A DNA stretch of 64,000 bases, taken from an uncultured Piscirickettsiaceae bacterium (GTDB lineage: Bacteria; Pseudomonadota; Gammaproteobacteria; Methylococcales; Cycloclasticaceae). Location of the stretch: assembly GCA_913061075.1 (NCBI GenBank), contig CAJXSK010000002.1, positions 62,001-126,000 on the forward strand. Reading direction: 5' to 3'. A program made the position numbers and the translations under genes. Under the pieces are notes generated by a model, which was given only the letters and a program-made list of their open reading frames with translations, made no database searches and was not told where the DNA came from. Shown here piece by piece: positions 24,771 to 32,900 of the stretch (within the stretch, counting starts at the first letter, position 1; each line of letters starts with the position of its first letter).

Positions 24771-25940
24771 ATGGCTGTAATAGAACATGACGAATGGATA
24801 AGGCGGGCTGATTTAATTGGTAAAAAAGCAGAGCCGATGGTGGCGGAAGCAGAGAAAACCGGCTGTTTTTCATTAGAATTACGCGATTATGTTCATGAGC
24901 TTGAAATGCATAAAGCGTTAAGGCCATTGCAGTATGGCGGTTCAGGTATTGGTGCATTTACGTTCTCTGAAATTGTTCGGACGATTGCTAATTACAATGC
25001 ATCGGCTGCGTGGTTGGTTTATTTCGTTGTGTTGCACGAGCAATGGGTTGCCTTTTTGGACGAGAAGGGCCGTCAAGAAGTGTACGACAGTGATAAATTA
25101 ACCGGTGATATTTTTATGCCGTTAGGGCAAATCGAATACGTAGACGGTGGTGTTAGAATCTCCGGTCAATGGTCATTTGGTAGCGGTGTGTTATGGAATG
25201 ACTGGATGGGCTTGGGCGCTATTGTTCAGGTGCCGGGTGAAGATCCGCAACCTTGTTTGGTAAATGTTGAAAAGGCTCAGCTTGAAGTGATTGAAGACTG
25301 GAACCCGTTTGGCCTTCGTGGCACGGGCAGTCACAGTGTGAAAGTAGATGATGTGTTTGTGCCTTGGCACCGTATTCTTCCTGTTTTAAACGCGAAAAAT
25401 AAAGGTGAGCCAGTGGGCGGGCATTATTCGGATGAACCGATTTTCAAAGTACCGTTTATGGCGTTTTTCTGTTTAGGCTTTCCTGCTATTTCAACGGGTA
25501 TTGCACAACGGGTGGCGCGTGACTTAAAAGTACGCGTAGAAGGTCGTCAACGTATTTTATATAACATGAAAGAGTGGGAGTCACCGATTGCGCAACGTAA
25601 CCTTGCTGAAGTTATGGTGAAAGTAGACGCTATTGAGGCAATGAATACGCGTTATATTGACCAGTTGGAAGACTGGATCGAAGCGGGTACGCCGATTGTT
25701 TCTGAAGAAGAGAAAAACAAAATGAGCGCTTGGCGTTCTCATGTTGGTAAAGAAGCGTCTGATTTGGCCTTTCATGCGATGAGCTTATTAGGTGCCTCTG
25801 CTACAGGCAGTGGCGACCCACTTGAAACGGCGGCTCGGGATGCCTTTATGGTGTACATCCATTTAGGCCAAATTTATGAAGACAACATGATGGCTTACGG
25901 TAGAACCCAGTTTGGTTTATCAGGGCATCCGTTGTTGTAA
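24771..25940 (+). CDS. Acyl-CoA-dehydrogenase-like flavin monooxygenase (HsaA/HpaH C2 type)
   Basis: 389 aa group D flavin monooxygenase, the oxygenase half of a two-component system. Similarity in plan is to HsaA (steroid phenol hydroxylation) and the C2 component of Acinetobacter 4-hydroxyphenylacetate hydroxylase. Features are ISGQWSFGSGVLWNDWMGLGA, FGLRGTGSHSVKVDDVFVP and the C-terminal FHAMSLLGASATGSGDPLE with the DAFM helix. Being non-covalent, it needs FMNH2 or FADH2 from a reductase, probably the Fre-like protein encoded 81 bp downstream. The substrate is an aromatic of unknown type. GAGGGAG precedes the ATG. A terminator-like hairpin lies between it and the reductase gene. Confidence 0.83.
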   Translation: MAVIEHDEWIRRADLIGKKAEPMVAEAEKTGCFSLELRDYVHELEMHKALRPLQYGGSGIGAFTFSEIVRTIANYNASAAWLVYFVVLHEQWVAFLDEKGRQEVYDSDKLTGDIFMPLGQIEYVDGGVRISGQWSFGSGVLWNDWMGLGAIVQVPGEDPQPCLVNVEKAQLEVIEDWNPFGLRGTGSHSVKVDDVFVPWHRILPVLNAKNKGEPVGGHYSDEPIFKVPFMAFFCLGFPAISTGIAQRVARDLKVRVEGRQRILYNMKEWESPIAQRNLAEVMVKVDAIEAMNTRYIDQLEDWIEAGTPIVSEEEKNKMSAWRSHVGKEASDLAFHAMSLLGASATGSGDPLETAARDAFMVYIHLGQIYEDNMMAYGRTQFGLSGHPLL

Positions 25941-25970
25941 TTCGTTAGATGAAGCAATAAATTAATATCG

Positions 25971-26001
25971 GCCGCATAAAATGTTTTGTGCGGCTTTTTT
26001 T
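25971..26001 (+). terminator. Terminator/attenuator between monooxygenase and reductase genes
   Basis: GCCGCATAAAA (25971-25981) pairs with TTTTGTGCGGC (25984-25994) through a TG loop (one T-G wobble) and runs into seven Ts. It ends 20 bp before the reductase ATG, so the reductase would be expressed by read-through or its own promoter. Confidence 0.88.
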
Positions 26002-26021
26002 AGTTAACACGAGAGTTTTAA

Positions 26022-26741
26022 ATGAATGTAACGCATACCGGTCAAGTGACCTATTCAGCACCTGTTAGCAAGGGCATTATTTTACTGAGAATTAAATTAA
26101 CAGAGCCAAATTCAGTTGATTTTAAAGCCGGTCAATATTTGGCCGTATTATTGCCGGATTCAGATAAGGTCGCTTATTATTCGATTGCTTCTTCGCCTAA
26201 AAAAGCGGGCGAGGTTGAGTTGCTGGTTAAGGAAGATGAGTTTGGTGCAGGCGCGCTTTATTTGTATTCATTAAAAGAAGGTGATTCGTTACAACTGCAT
26301 ATGCCAATGGGCAGTGCTTTTTTACGCGAAGACAGTGACCGTAATGTGGTGTTTGTGGCGGGTGCGTCAGGCGCGAGTTATATACGCTCCATGATTCATT
26401 TTTTAGACGAATCCAATCATTTGGAACACCGTGAAGTTCATTATTTTCTAGGGTGCCGTGAAGAGGATGAGTTGTTGGAATCAGATTACATGCACGCCCT
26501 AGCAGACAAATACCAAGGTTTTCATTATCACCCTGCATTGTCCCATCGAGAGGATTGGGAGGGGCATACGGGGTTAATCACCGAGGTGGTGGAACGTTTA
26601 ATGCCCAGCGATATGTCTGAATGGGAGGCTTATTCAGCCGGTTCCCCTGCCATGGTTAAAGCGGTGGCGGACTTGTTGATTGCAAATAAAAATTTGATGC
26701 CAGCTAATTTTTTATCAGATATGTACACGCCAGAAATTTAA
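26022..26741 (+). CDS. Fre/LuxG-like NAD(P)H-flavin reductase
   Basis: 239 aa, with only the FAD-binding barrel and NAD-binding domain of the ferredoxin-reductase superfamily; no 2Fe-2S domain. Visible are the flavin motif YYSIASSP (an RxYSxxS-like loop with Tyr-Tyr in place of Arg-x), FVAGASGASYIRSM for nucleotide binding and EAYSAGSPAMV near the C-terminus. Length and plan match E. coli Fre. It should supply reduced flavin to the HsaA-like and perhaps HpaB-like oxygenases. Some relatives (AscD/XylA C-terminal parts) pass electrons to iron-sulfur partners, so service to the Rieske dioxygenase or XylM-like enzyme is possible but less likely. Confidence 0.8.
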   Translation: MNVTHTGQVTYSAPVSKGIILLRIKLTEPNSVDFKAGQYLAVLLPDSDKVAYYSIASSPKKAGEVELLVKEDEFGAGALYLYSLKEGDSLQLHMPMGSAFLREDSDRNVVFVAGASGASYIRSMIHFLDESNHLEHREVHYFLGCREEDELLESDYMHALADKYQGFHYHPALSHREDWEGHTGLITEVVERLMPSDMSEWEAYSAGSPAMVKAVADLLIANKNLMPANFLSDMYTPEI

Positions 26742-26886
26742 CCTTGCCGCTTCGAGAGAGCTCGCGCTAACGTGGTAGGTTGTTTGTATTTCTTATGCCG
26801 TTAAAAGTGCTTGAGTCTTGGGCTATAGGCACGTATTGTTAACAGTTCGACGCTCTAATTTAAAAGCGAATAAATAGTGTTAGTTT

Positions 26887-26902
26887 TTTATCATATGATG
26901 AA
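26887..26902. promoter_or_regulatory. Candidate XylR/DmpR-type upstream activator site
   Basis: TTTATCATATGATGAA matches the TTGATCAATTGATCAA-type palindrome bound by XylR/DmpR relatives at 12 of 16 positions and has a perfect ATCATATGAT core. It stands about 80-90 bp before the -24 box at 26980. A second site, usual for this class, was not found. Confidence 0.6.
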
Positions 26903-26977
26903 ATTTTATCCTCTAAAGATGTTACGTATACGGTTGAGTTTTATGAAGCCATTAATAGAGGCAAGGGTTTAGCGTTG

Positions 26978-26994
26978 ATGGCATATATATTGCT
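26978..26994 (+). promoter_or_regulatory. Sigma54 (-24/-12) promoter of the phenol hydroxylase/meta operon
   Basis: ATGGCATATATATTGCT has GG at 26980-26981 and GC at 26992-26993, 10 nt apart, with TGGCA and ATTGCT boxes near consensus. The predicted transcript start is about 27005, only 2 nt before the first ATG of the operon. Confidence 0.78.
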
Positions 26995-27006
26995 CTATAT
27001 AACAAG

Positions 27007-27276
27007 ATGACTATGACAAACAAAGATATTTCAGGTATTCCAGGGCAACGCTATGTGCGGGTAACGAATGTTGTTAACGAAAAATACGTAGAGTTTGAAT
27101 TTGCAATAGCCGACCCAACTATTAATGTTGAGTTGGTATTGCCTTTCGAGCATTTTAAAAAGTTTTGTGAAACCAATCAGGTGAAGCACTTAACGCCTGA
27201 ACAAGAGGCAGCTGTTGACTACGATAAGTTGAAATGGCGGTTCGGTGTTCCAGGCTTTGACGAAAACGATTTATAA
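27007..27276 (+). CDS. dmpK: Phenol hydroxylase assembly protein P0 (DmpK type)
   Basis: 89 aa, like DmpK/PhK P0 (about 92 aa), which is needed to build the active phenol hydroxylase but is not part of the purified enzyme. The N-terminus MTMTN resembles DmpK, and YVEFEFAIADP and KWRFGVPG are family motifs. It is the first gene of the operon, as in other multicomponent phenol hydroxylases. A second ATG at 27013 is also possible. No Shine-Dalgarno sequence precedes either ATG, and the predicted transcript would begin only 2-8 nt upstream, so translation may be leaderless. Confidence 0.9.
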   Translation: MTMTNKDISGIPGQRYVRVTNVVNEKYVEFEFAIADPTINVELVLPFEHFKKFCETNQVKHLTPEQEAAVDYDKLKWRFGVPGFDENDL

Positions 27277-27312
27277 ACAATAAGATTAATATTTAAAGGT
27301 TAGGAGATATAC

Positions 27313-28323
27313 ATGAGTATTGAGATTTCAGCAAAAACCATACAGCCAGTTAGATTGTCGTATGGCAATTTAAAAGAAAGGTTTGGTGATAAGAAGCCAG
27401 CTTCTCGTTATCAAGAAGCTGTTTATGATGTACAGCCCACGACAAATTTTCAATACCTTCCAATTTGGAATACAAAGCACGAGCTTTACGATAAAAGTAA
27501 AACAGCCATAGTGATGGAGGATTGGTACAGCTTTGCTGATCCGCGCCAATATTATTATGGCACTTATACAATTGCTCGTTCTAAGCAGCAAGACGTGGCA
27601 GAGCATAACTTTTCTTTTGTCGATAAGCGTGATTTGTTTGATTCTGTACCAGAAGAAGTAAAACAAGCGGCGCGTGAAATTTTAGTGCCGTTGCGTCATG
27701 TTGAGTGGGCGGCGAACATGAATAACTGCCAAATTACGGATGAGTGTTATGGTTCAAACTTTAGTACGCTTGCCATGTTTAACGCAATGGATAGATTGGG
27801 GATGGCTCAATATGTAACGCGCCTTGGTTTGTTATTAGACGGTAATGAAGAAACATCGTTGGACGCAGGCAAGCAAGCTTGGATGGAAGCACCTGAATGG
27901 CAAGGTTTACGACACGCAATCGAAGATATGTTTGTACTGGATGATTGGTTTGAATTGATGGTTGCGCAAAACTTCGTACTTGACGGGTTAGTGTTTCCGC
28001 TTCTTTATGATCGTTTTGAAAAAAAATTAACGGTAGAAGGCGGCGCAACTATCGCTATGCTGACTGAGTTTATGGATGATTGGTACAAAGAAACGGTACG
28101 TTGGACAAATGCATTGGCAAAAGTAACCGCAAAAGAGTCAGAAGCCAATCAAGAATTATTAAGCAAATGGACCAATAAGTGGACCGATAGATTAGTGGGT
28201 GCGTTGGAGCCAGTGGCCGCTAAAGCATTCGGCGCTGATGGTATTGAGCAATTAACAAAAGTTAAAGAAGAGTTGCTAGCTCGCCTGACTAAAAGTGGCG
28301 TTACTGGATTAAAAAGGAGTTAA
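27313..28323 (+). CDS. dmpL: Phenol hydroxylase P1 / beta oxygenase subunit (DmpL type)
   Basis: 336 aa, normal for the DmpL/PhL subunit of soluble di-iron monooxygenases. It has the ferritin-like helical fold but lacks the full iron-ligand set, supporting the alpha subunit in the (alpha-beta-gamma)2 hydroxylase. Typical are ARSKQQDVAEHNFSFVDKR, VPLRHVEWAANMNNCQI and the C-terminal helical tail. AGGAG lies upstream; the P2 gene starts 2 bp after its stop, so the subunits are coordinately made. Confidence 0.93.
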   Translation: MSIEISAKTIQPVRLSYGNLKERFGDKKPASRYQEAVYDVQPTTNFQYLPIWNTKHELYDKSKTAIVMEDWYSFADPRQYYYGTYTIARSKQQDVAEHNFSFVDKRDLFDSVPEEVKQAAREILVPLRHVEWAANMNNCQITDECYGSNFSTLAMFNAMDRLGMAQYVTRLGLLLDGNEETSLDAGKQAWMEAPEWQGLRHAIEDMFVLDDWFELMVAQNFVLDGLVFPLLYDRFEKKLTVEGGATIAMLTEFMDDWYKETVRWTNALAKVTAKESEANQELLSKWTNKWTDRLVGALEPVAAKAFGADGIEQLTKVKEELLARLTKSGVTGLKRS

Positions 28324-28325
28324 GT

Positions 28326-28604
28326 ATGTTAGATAAGAAAAATACGGTATTTTTAATTGTTCAAGATAATGAAGATGCGCGCCCAATTATTGAAGCGGTA
28401 GAACAAGATAATCCAGACGCTAACATTCAATATCAGCCGGGAATGGTTCGTATGGAAGGAGCGGGTCAGTTGGTTGTTAACCGTGAGACAGTAGAAGAGC
28501 AAATCGGGCGTGAATGGGATGTGCAAGAACTTCATCTTGTTCTAGTGTCATTGGCGGGTAACGTTGATGAAGACGAAGATAAATTTGAACTTAGCTGGCA
28601 CTAA
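28326..28604 (+). CDS. dmpM: Phenol hydroxylase effector protein P2 (DmpM type)
   Basis: 92 aa, the MmoB/DmpM regulatory component with no cofactor. It binds the hydroxylase and tunes oxygen activation and product release. The family pattern is seen in VFLIVQDNEDARPIIEAVE, QPGMVRMEGAGQL and TVEEQIGREWDVQELHLVLVSLAGNV (given as pieces). It lies between the beta and alpha subunit genes as in the dmp operon. A similar but distinct effector is encoded at 40783 for the second monooxygenase. Confidence 0.93.
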   Translation: MLDKKNTVFLIVQDNEDARPIIEAVEQDNPDANIQYQPGMVRMEGAGQLVVNRETVEEQIGREWDVQELHLVLVSLAGNVDEDEDKFELSWH

Positions 28605-28630
28605 CTGCCAGAGTTAAAGAGGATAATAAG

Positions 28631-30148
28631 ATGCCAGCAAAAAAATTAAATTTACGTAAGCGTTACGAGTTACTAACGCGTGGAATGGGATGGGAAACAA
28701 CACATCAAGATATGGATGATGTGTTTCCTTACGATTCATTTGAAGGAATTAAGATTACAGATTGGGATAAATGGGAAGACCCGTTCCGTTTAACGATGGA
28801 TGCTTATTGGAAATTCCAAGCTGAAAAAGAGAAAAAACTGTACGCAGTTATTGATAGCTTCGCGCAAAACAACGGCCAAACTAACTTGTCCGATGCCAGC
28901 TACTTGAGTGCGATTAAATTATTTATTACGGGTGTTACGCCGCTAGAATATGGTGCTCACCGTGGGTTTGCTCATTTGGGTCGCCACTTCCGTGGTGATG
29001 GTGCGCGTATTGCTTGCCAAATGCAGGCGATAGATGAGTTGCGTCATGCGCAAACTCAAATTCATACAATTAGTCATTACAATAAGCACTTCAATGGGTT
29101 GCACGACCCGTTCCATCAGTTTGACCGTGTGTGGTATTTGTCTGTGCCTAAGTCATTTGTTGAAGATGCAATGACAGCTGGTCCATTTGAATTTATTACA
29201 TCAATTTCATTCGCATTTGAATACGTGCTAACTAATATGTTGTTTGTGCCGTTTATGTCTGGCGCAGCTTACAACGGTGATATGGCGACGGTAACCTTTG
29301 GTTTCTCAGCACAGTCTGATGAGTCGCGCCATATGACGCTAGGTCTTGAAATTATTAAATTTATGCTTGAACAACATGAAGATAATTTACCAATCGTTCA
29401 ACGCTGGATGGATAAGCATTTCTGGAGAGCGTATCGTTTATTAGCGTTAGTGTCAGCAATGCAAGATTACATGCTTACTAATAGCCCGCTGTCTTGGAAA
29501 GAAGCGTGGGATGTGTACTTCGTTGAAAACGGCGGTGCGTTATTTGAAGATTTATCCCGTTATGGTTTGAAAATGCCTAAGTATCATGAGTTGGCCACGG
29601 CGGAAGCAGAGCATTTGAGTCATCAAGTATGGTCAGTCTTTTGCCTGCTTGGTAATGCAACGGGTTTCCATACGTTCTTACCAACAGAAGAAAAAATGGA
29701 TTGGTTGTCAGAAAAGTATCCAAATACGTTTGATAAATACTATCGTCCACGTTTTGAGCATTGGGCAAAGCAAAAAGAAGAGGGAACATTTCAATATTTA
29801 GCAGCGTTGCCTCAGTTATGCCAAGTATGTCAAATTCCAATGATTTTCACCGAAGTGGAAACAGATCCGATGCAGCTTAGCTTTAGAGTATCTGAATATA
29901 AGGGTGATAAATACAATACTTGTTCAGACGGTTGTAAAGATATCTTTGATCATGAGCCTGAAAAATATGCACAGGCATGGTTGCCAGTCCATCAAATTTT
30001 CCAAGGTAACAGTGGTGGAGCAACCATCCCAGAAGTGCTTGAGTGGTATAAATTCGCACCAGAAGATGGCGGCGATTATATCGGTTCTCAAGATCATGCG
30101 CGTTGGCAGGAATGGAAAGGCGCAGACGATAAAGTGAAACAGGCTTAA
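28631..30148 (+). CDS. dmpN: Phenol hydroxylase P3 / alpha oxygenase subunit (DmpN type)
   Basis: 505 aa catalytic subunit. The carboxylate-bridged di-iron ligands are all visible: Glu106 (LEYG), Glu136-x2-His139 (DELRH), Glu197 (FEYVLTN) and Glu231-x2-His234 (DESRH). It inserts one oxygen atom into phenol or methylphenols, giving catechols that feed the catechol 2,3-dioxygenase encoded downstream. The C-terminal YHS-like segment with CQVCQIP and CSDGCKDIF cysteines is usual for this family. Start preceded by AAAGAGGATAATAAG. Confidence 0.95.
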   Translation: MPAKKLNLRKRYELLTRGMGWETTHQDMDDVFPYDSFEGIKITDWDKWEDPFRLTMDAYWKFQAEKEKKLYAVIDSFAQNNGQTNLSDASYLSAIKLFITGVTPLEYGAHRGFAHLGRHFRGDGARIACQMQAIDELRHAQTQIHTISHYNKHFNGLHDPFHQFDRVWYLSVPKSFVEDAMTAGPFEFITSISFAFEYVLTNMLFVPFMSGAAYNGDMATVTFGFSAQSDESRHMTLGLEIIKFMLEQHEDNLPIVQRWMDKHFWRAYRLLALVSAMQDYMLTNSPLSWKEAWDVYFVENGGALFEDLSRYGLKMPKYHELATAEAEHLSHQVWSVFCLLGNATGFHTFLPTEEKMDWLSEKYPNTFDKYYRPRFEHWAKQKEEGTFQYLAALPQLCQVCQIPMIFTEVETDPMQLSFRVSEYKGDKYNTCSDGCKDIFDHEPEKYAQAWLPVHQIFQGNSGGATIPEVLEWYKFAPEDGGDYIGSQDHARWQEWKGADDKVKQA

Positions 30149-30167
30149 GCCGCATAGGAGCATAGAT

Positions 30168-30527
30168 ATGGCAGTTATTGCAAAAGACGGTTATGTAGAC
30201 ATCGTCAGAGATAAAGTAGAAAATTTTCACGGCAACCAACTGGTTCACGTGTCTTGGGATGATCATTTGTTGTTTTCAGCAGCACAAGCGTTTCCGTTAC
30301 CACCAGAAATGCCGTTTCAGGCATTGGTGTCTGAAGTGATGGCAAGCGTTTTTTCTTATCACGAAGATTATGAAAAAATTGATTGGGCAGCGGTTAAGTG
30401 GATGTTGGATGGTGAGAATTTTACCCCAGAGATGGATAAATCGTTAAAAGACAACGGTGTTTGTCATAAGTCTTTAATTCGTTTCAAAACACCGGGCTTA
30501 ATGGGTATTAATGGAACTAGGTTATAA
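30168..30527 (+). CDS. dmpO: Phenol hydroxylase P4 / gamma subunit (DmpO type)
   Basis: 119 aa, the small third subunit of the hydroxylase. Recognisable segments are DIVRDKVENFHGNQLVHVSWDD (in pieces), FPLPPEMPFQALV and the C-terminal HKSLIRFKTPGL. It has no redox centre and stabilises the oxygenase complex. AGGAG is upstream; the reductase gene follows 3 bp after the stop. Confidence 0.93.
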   Translation: MAVIAKDGYVDIVRDKVENFHGNQLVHVSWDDHLLFSAAQAFPLPPEMPFQALVSEVMASVFSYHEDYEKIDWAAVKWMLDGENFTPEMDKSLKDNGVCHKSLIRFKTPGLMGINGTRL

Positions 30528-30530
30528 GCG

Positions 30531-31595
30531 ATGAGTTATGAAGTCACGATTGAACCGTTAGGCGTTACGATTGAAGTTGAAGACGACCAAACTATATTGG
30601 ATGCAGCGTTAAGGCAAGGTGTTTACTTGCCGCATGCCTGTGGGCACGGTTTGTGTGGTACCTGTAAAGTGGACGTGCTGGAAGGTGAGTTTGCGATTGG
30701 TGATGAAGCATCGCCATTTTCTTTAATGGATTTTGAGCGTGAAGAAAAATGCTTAACGTGTTGCACCGTACCTGAGTCTGACCTTGTCATTGAAGCGGAC
30801 GTAGAAGAAGAGCCTGACGCAGCGAATATTCCCGTACGTGACTTTACTGGTACAGTCGTTAAGATTGAGAAATTAACACCTAGAATCGTTGGTGTGTTTT
30901 TAGAAATTGAAGGCGATGAAGTGGAATTTCAATCAGGCCAATATGCAAACTTGAATATTCCTGGCCTAGATACGCCGCGTCCATTTTCAATGGCGCAATC
31001 ACCCAATGAAAAAACAATTCTTGAATTCGATATTGCCTTAATACCAGGTGGTGAAGGCACAACGTGGATTCATAATGAATTAAAAGTAGGTGATACGCTT
31101 GAATTGTCTGCACCTTATGGACATTTCTTCCTAAGAACGTCCGATGATAAACCAATGGTGTTCTTTGGTGGTGGTTCTGGTTTAGCGAGCCCTAAATCAA
31201 TGGTTCTAGATTTGTTGGAGTCGGGTGATACGCGTGAAATTATATTGTTCCAAGGTGCTAGAAATATAGAAGAACTTTACTATAAAGATTTGTTCGAAGA
31301 GTTAGCGACTAAGCATGATAATTTCACCTATGTGCCAGGTTTGTCAGGCCCTGATGTTGAGCCTGAATGGGAAGGCCCGACGGGCTATATCCACGAGGTG
31401 GCGAAAGAGCACATGGATAATAAGTTTGAAGGCTATCGCGCCTATATGTGTGGTCCGCCAGTAATGATTGATGCGTGCATTACGATGCTAATGCGCGGTC
31501 GTTTGTTTGAAAAAGATATGTTTATGGAAAAATTCTTTAGCGCGGCTGATGCGGAATCTGAAAGTAAAAAGAGTCCATTATTTAGGAATATTTAG
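30531..31595 (+). CDS. dmpP: Phenol hydroxylase reductase P5 (DmpP type)
   Basis: 354 aa NADH-dependent reductase. An N-terminal plant-type 2Fe-2S domain carries Cys37, Cys42, Cys45 and Cys77 (HACGHGLCGTC then CLTCC), followed by the FAD domain (RPFSMAQSP) and NAD domain (FFGGGSGLASPKS, YMCGPPVM). It moves electrons from NADH to the di-iron hydroxylase. It is the only reductase of this type in the operon. Since the second (tmo-like) monooxygenase lacks a TmoF gene, this protein could serve both, although TmoC-type Rieske ferredoxin would then have to accept electrons from it. Confidence 0.93.
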   Translation: MSYEVTIEPLGVTIEVEDDQTILDAALRQGVYLPHACGHGLCGTCKVDVLEGEFAIGDEASPFSLMDFEREEKCLTCCTVPESDLVIEADVEEEPDAANIPVRDFTGTVVKIEKLTPRIVGVFLEIEGDEVEFQSGQYANLNIPGLDTPRPFSMAQSPNEKTILEFDIALIPGGEGTTWIHNELKVGDTLELSAPYGHFFLRTSDDKPMVFFGGGSGLASPKSMVLDLLESGDTREIILFQGARNIEELYYKDLFEELATKHDNFTYVPGLSGPDVEPEWEGPTGYIHEVAKEHMDNKFEGYRAYMCGPPVMIDACITMLMRGRLFEKDMFMEKFFSAADAESESKKSPLFRNI

Positions 31596-31603
31596 TCTTT
31601 AGC

Positions 31604-31906
31604 ATGGCGTTTCAAATTACGATTGAGGATACAGGCGAACAGTTTGCTTGTAGTGAAACGAAACATGTATTGGCAGGTATGCAGAAATTAGGTAAGAAAG
31701 GCATTCCGGTAGGTTGTAGAAGTGGTGGTTGTGGTGTGTGTAAAGTCCAAGTGTTATCAGGTGAATACACATCAAAAAAAATGAGTAGAGACCATGTGTC
31801 TGCTGAGGAAGAAAGCGAGGGAGTTGTATTGGCCTGTCGGGTTTTTCCAACATCTGACATCACATTAAGTGTCATTGGTCATTTACGCAAAGCAGTAACG
31901 CGGTAA
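31604..31906 (+). CDS. dmpQ: XylT/DmpQ-type 2Fe-2S ferredoxin
   Basis: 100 aa ferredoxin with Cys38, Cys43, Cys46 and Cys78 (GCRSGGCGVC then ACR), the plant-type 2Fe-2S spacing. In the xyl and dmp operons this protein re-reduces the iron of catechol 2,3-dioxygenase after oxidative or 4-methylcatechol inactivation. Its place directly before the dioxygenase gene, as here, supports that role. It follows the reductase gene by 8 bp. No strong ribosome site is visible, only a weak TTTAG-rich leader. Confidence 0.9.
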   Translation: MAFQITIEDTGEQFACSETKHVLAGMQKLGKKGIPVGCRSGGCGVCKVQVLSGEYTSKKMSRDHVSAEEESEGVVLACRVFPTSDITLSVIGHLRKAVTR

Positions 31907-31920
31907 ACTGAAAAGTTCGC

Positions 31921-31944
31921 ACCATTTTGTTTATTCTAAATGGT
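31921..31944 (+). repeat. Short inverted repeat before the catechol dioxygenase gene
   Basis: ACCATTT (31921-31927) and AAATGGT (31938-31944) are perfect complements with a 10-nt loop. There is no T-run, so it is more likely an mRNA hairpin than a terminator. It lies 31 bp before the dioxygenase ATG and could protect or separate that message. Confidence 0.5.
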
Positions 31945-31975
31945 ACAAAAATTAATTATTGATAGGAGATATATC

Positions 31976-32896
31976 ATGGCTATGACAGGAATTTTACGTC
32001 CAGGGCACGTCCAACTAAGAGTGTTGGATATGGAAGAATCACTTAAGCATTATGTTGAAGATATGGGCTTGATCGAAACTGATCGAGATGATCAAGGTCG
32101 TGTTTACCTTAAATGTTGGGATGAGCAAGATAAGTATTCTGTGGTGTTGGAGCCGTCTGACCGCTCTGGTATGGACCACATGGCGTTTAAAGTGGCGACT
32201 GAGCAAGACTTATGGCGTTATGAATCAAATGTTAAAAACTTTGGCATTGAAACTAAAAGAATTCCGGCCGGTGAATTGAATGGTTGTGGTGAAAGAGTTC
32301 GTTTTGTTGCACCAGCAGGTCACACGTTTGAATTGTTTGCTGAAAAAGAGCAAGTAGGTAACGGAATTAGTACGACTAATCCAGCACCATGGCCAAGGGG
32401 CTTAAAAGGGATGGAGCCTATTCGTTTTGACCATTGCTTATTCTATGGTAATAACTTTGAAGAAAACTTTAAGTTCTTTACTGAAGCGTTAGAATTTCAA
32501 TTAACCGAACAAATTGTGGACGGAGAATTACAGCTTGCGGCATTTTTAACGTGTAGCACTAAAGCACACGATATTGCTTTTATCCGTTCAGAAGAGGCAG
32601 GGCAACTGCATCATGCTTCATTCTTGTTGGGGTCTTGGGAAGGTGTTTTAAAAGCGGGTGATATTATTTCTATGGAAGACATTCCATTAGAAACAGGCCC
32701 AACACGCCACGGTTTAACGCGTGGTCAAACAATTTACTTCTTTGACCCTTCAGGTAACCGCAATGAAGTGTTTGCTGAAGACAGTTATGTGTACCCAGAT
32801 AGCCCAGTGCTAACGTGGACGGCAGATAATGTTGGTCAAGCTATTTTCTATCACTCACGTCAGCTGGTGGATAGTTTTATGAGTGTGACTACTTAA
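31976..32896 (+). CDS. dmpB: Catechol 2,3-dioxygenase (extradiol, DmpB/XylE type)
   Basis: 306 aa from the ATG at 31976, which has AGGAGAT at good spacing; an in-frame ATG at 31940 would add 12 unlikely residues. It is a two-domain vicinal-oxygen-chelate enzyme. The Fe(II) ligands are visible as His153 (FDHCLFYG), His213 or the adjacent His212 (LHHASF) and Glu264 (NRNEVFAE). It cuts the ring next to the two hydroxyls of catechol or methylcatechols to give 2-hydroxymuconic semialdehyde or the ketone analogue. Both onward routes are encoded: dehydrogenase at 33342 and hydrolase at 43265. Confidence 0.94.
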   Translation: MAMTGILRPGHVQLRVLDMEESLKHYVEDMGLIETDRDDQGRVYLKCWDEQDKYSVVLEPSDRSGMDHMAFKVATEQDLWRYESNVKNFGIETKRIPAGELNGCGERVRFVAPAGHTFELFAEKEQVGNGISTTNPAPWPRGLKGMEPIRFDHCLFYGNNFEENFKFFTEALEFQLTEQIVDGELQLAAFLTCSTKAHDIAFIRSEEAGQLHHASFLLGSWEGVLKAGDIISMEDIPLETGPTRHGLTRGQTIYFFDPSGNRNEVFAEDSYVYPDSPVLTWTADNVGQAIFYHSRQLVDSFMSVTT

Positions 32897-32900
32897 TCGC

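Noticed and set aside
31940-31975. Earlier ATG of the catechol 2,3-dioxygenase
   Set aside because: The extra 12 residues are not family-like, and the AGGAGAT site serves the ATG at 31976, giving the usual 306-307 aa.
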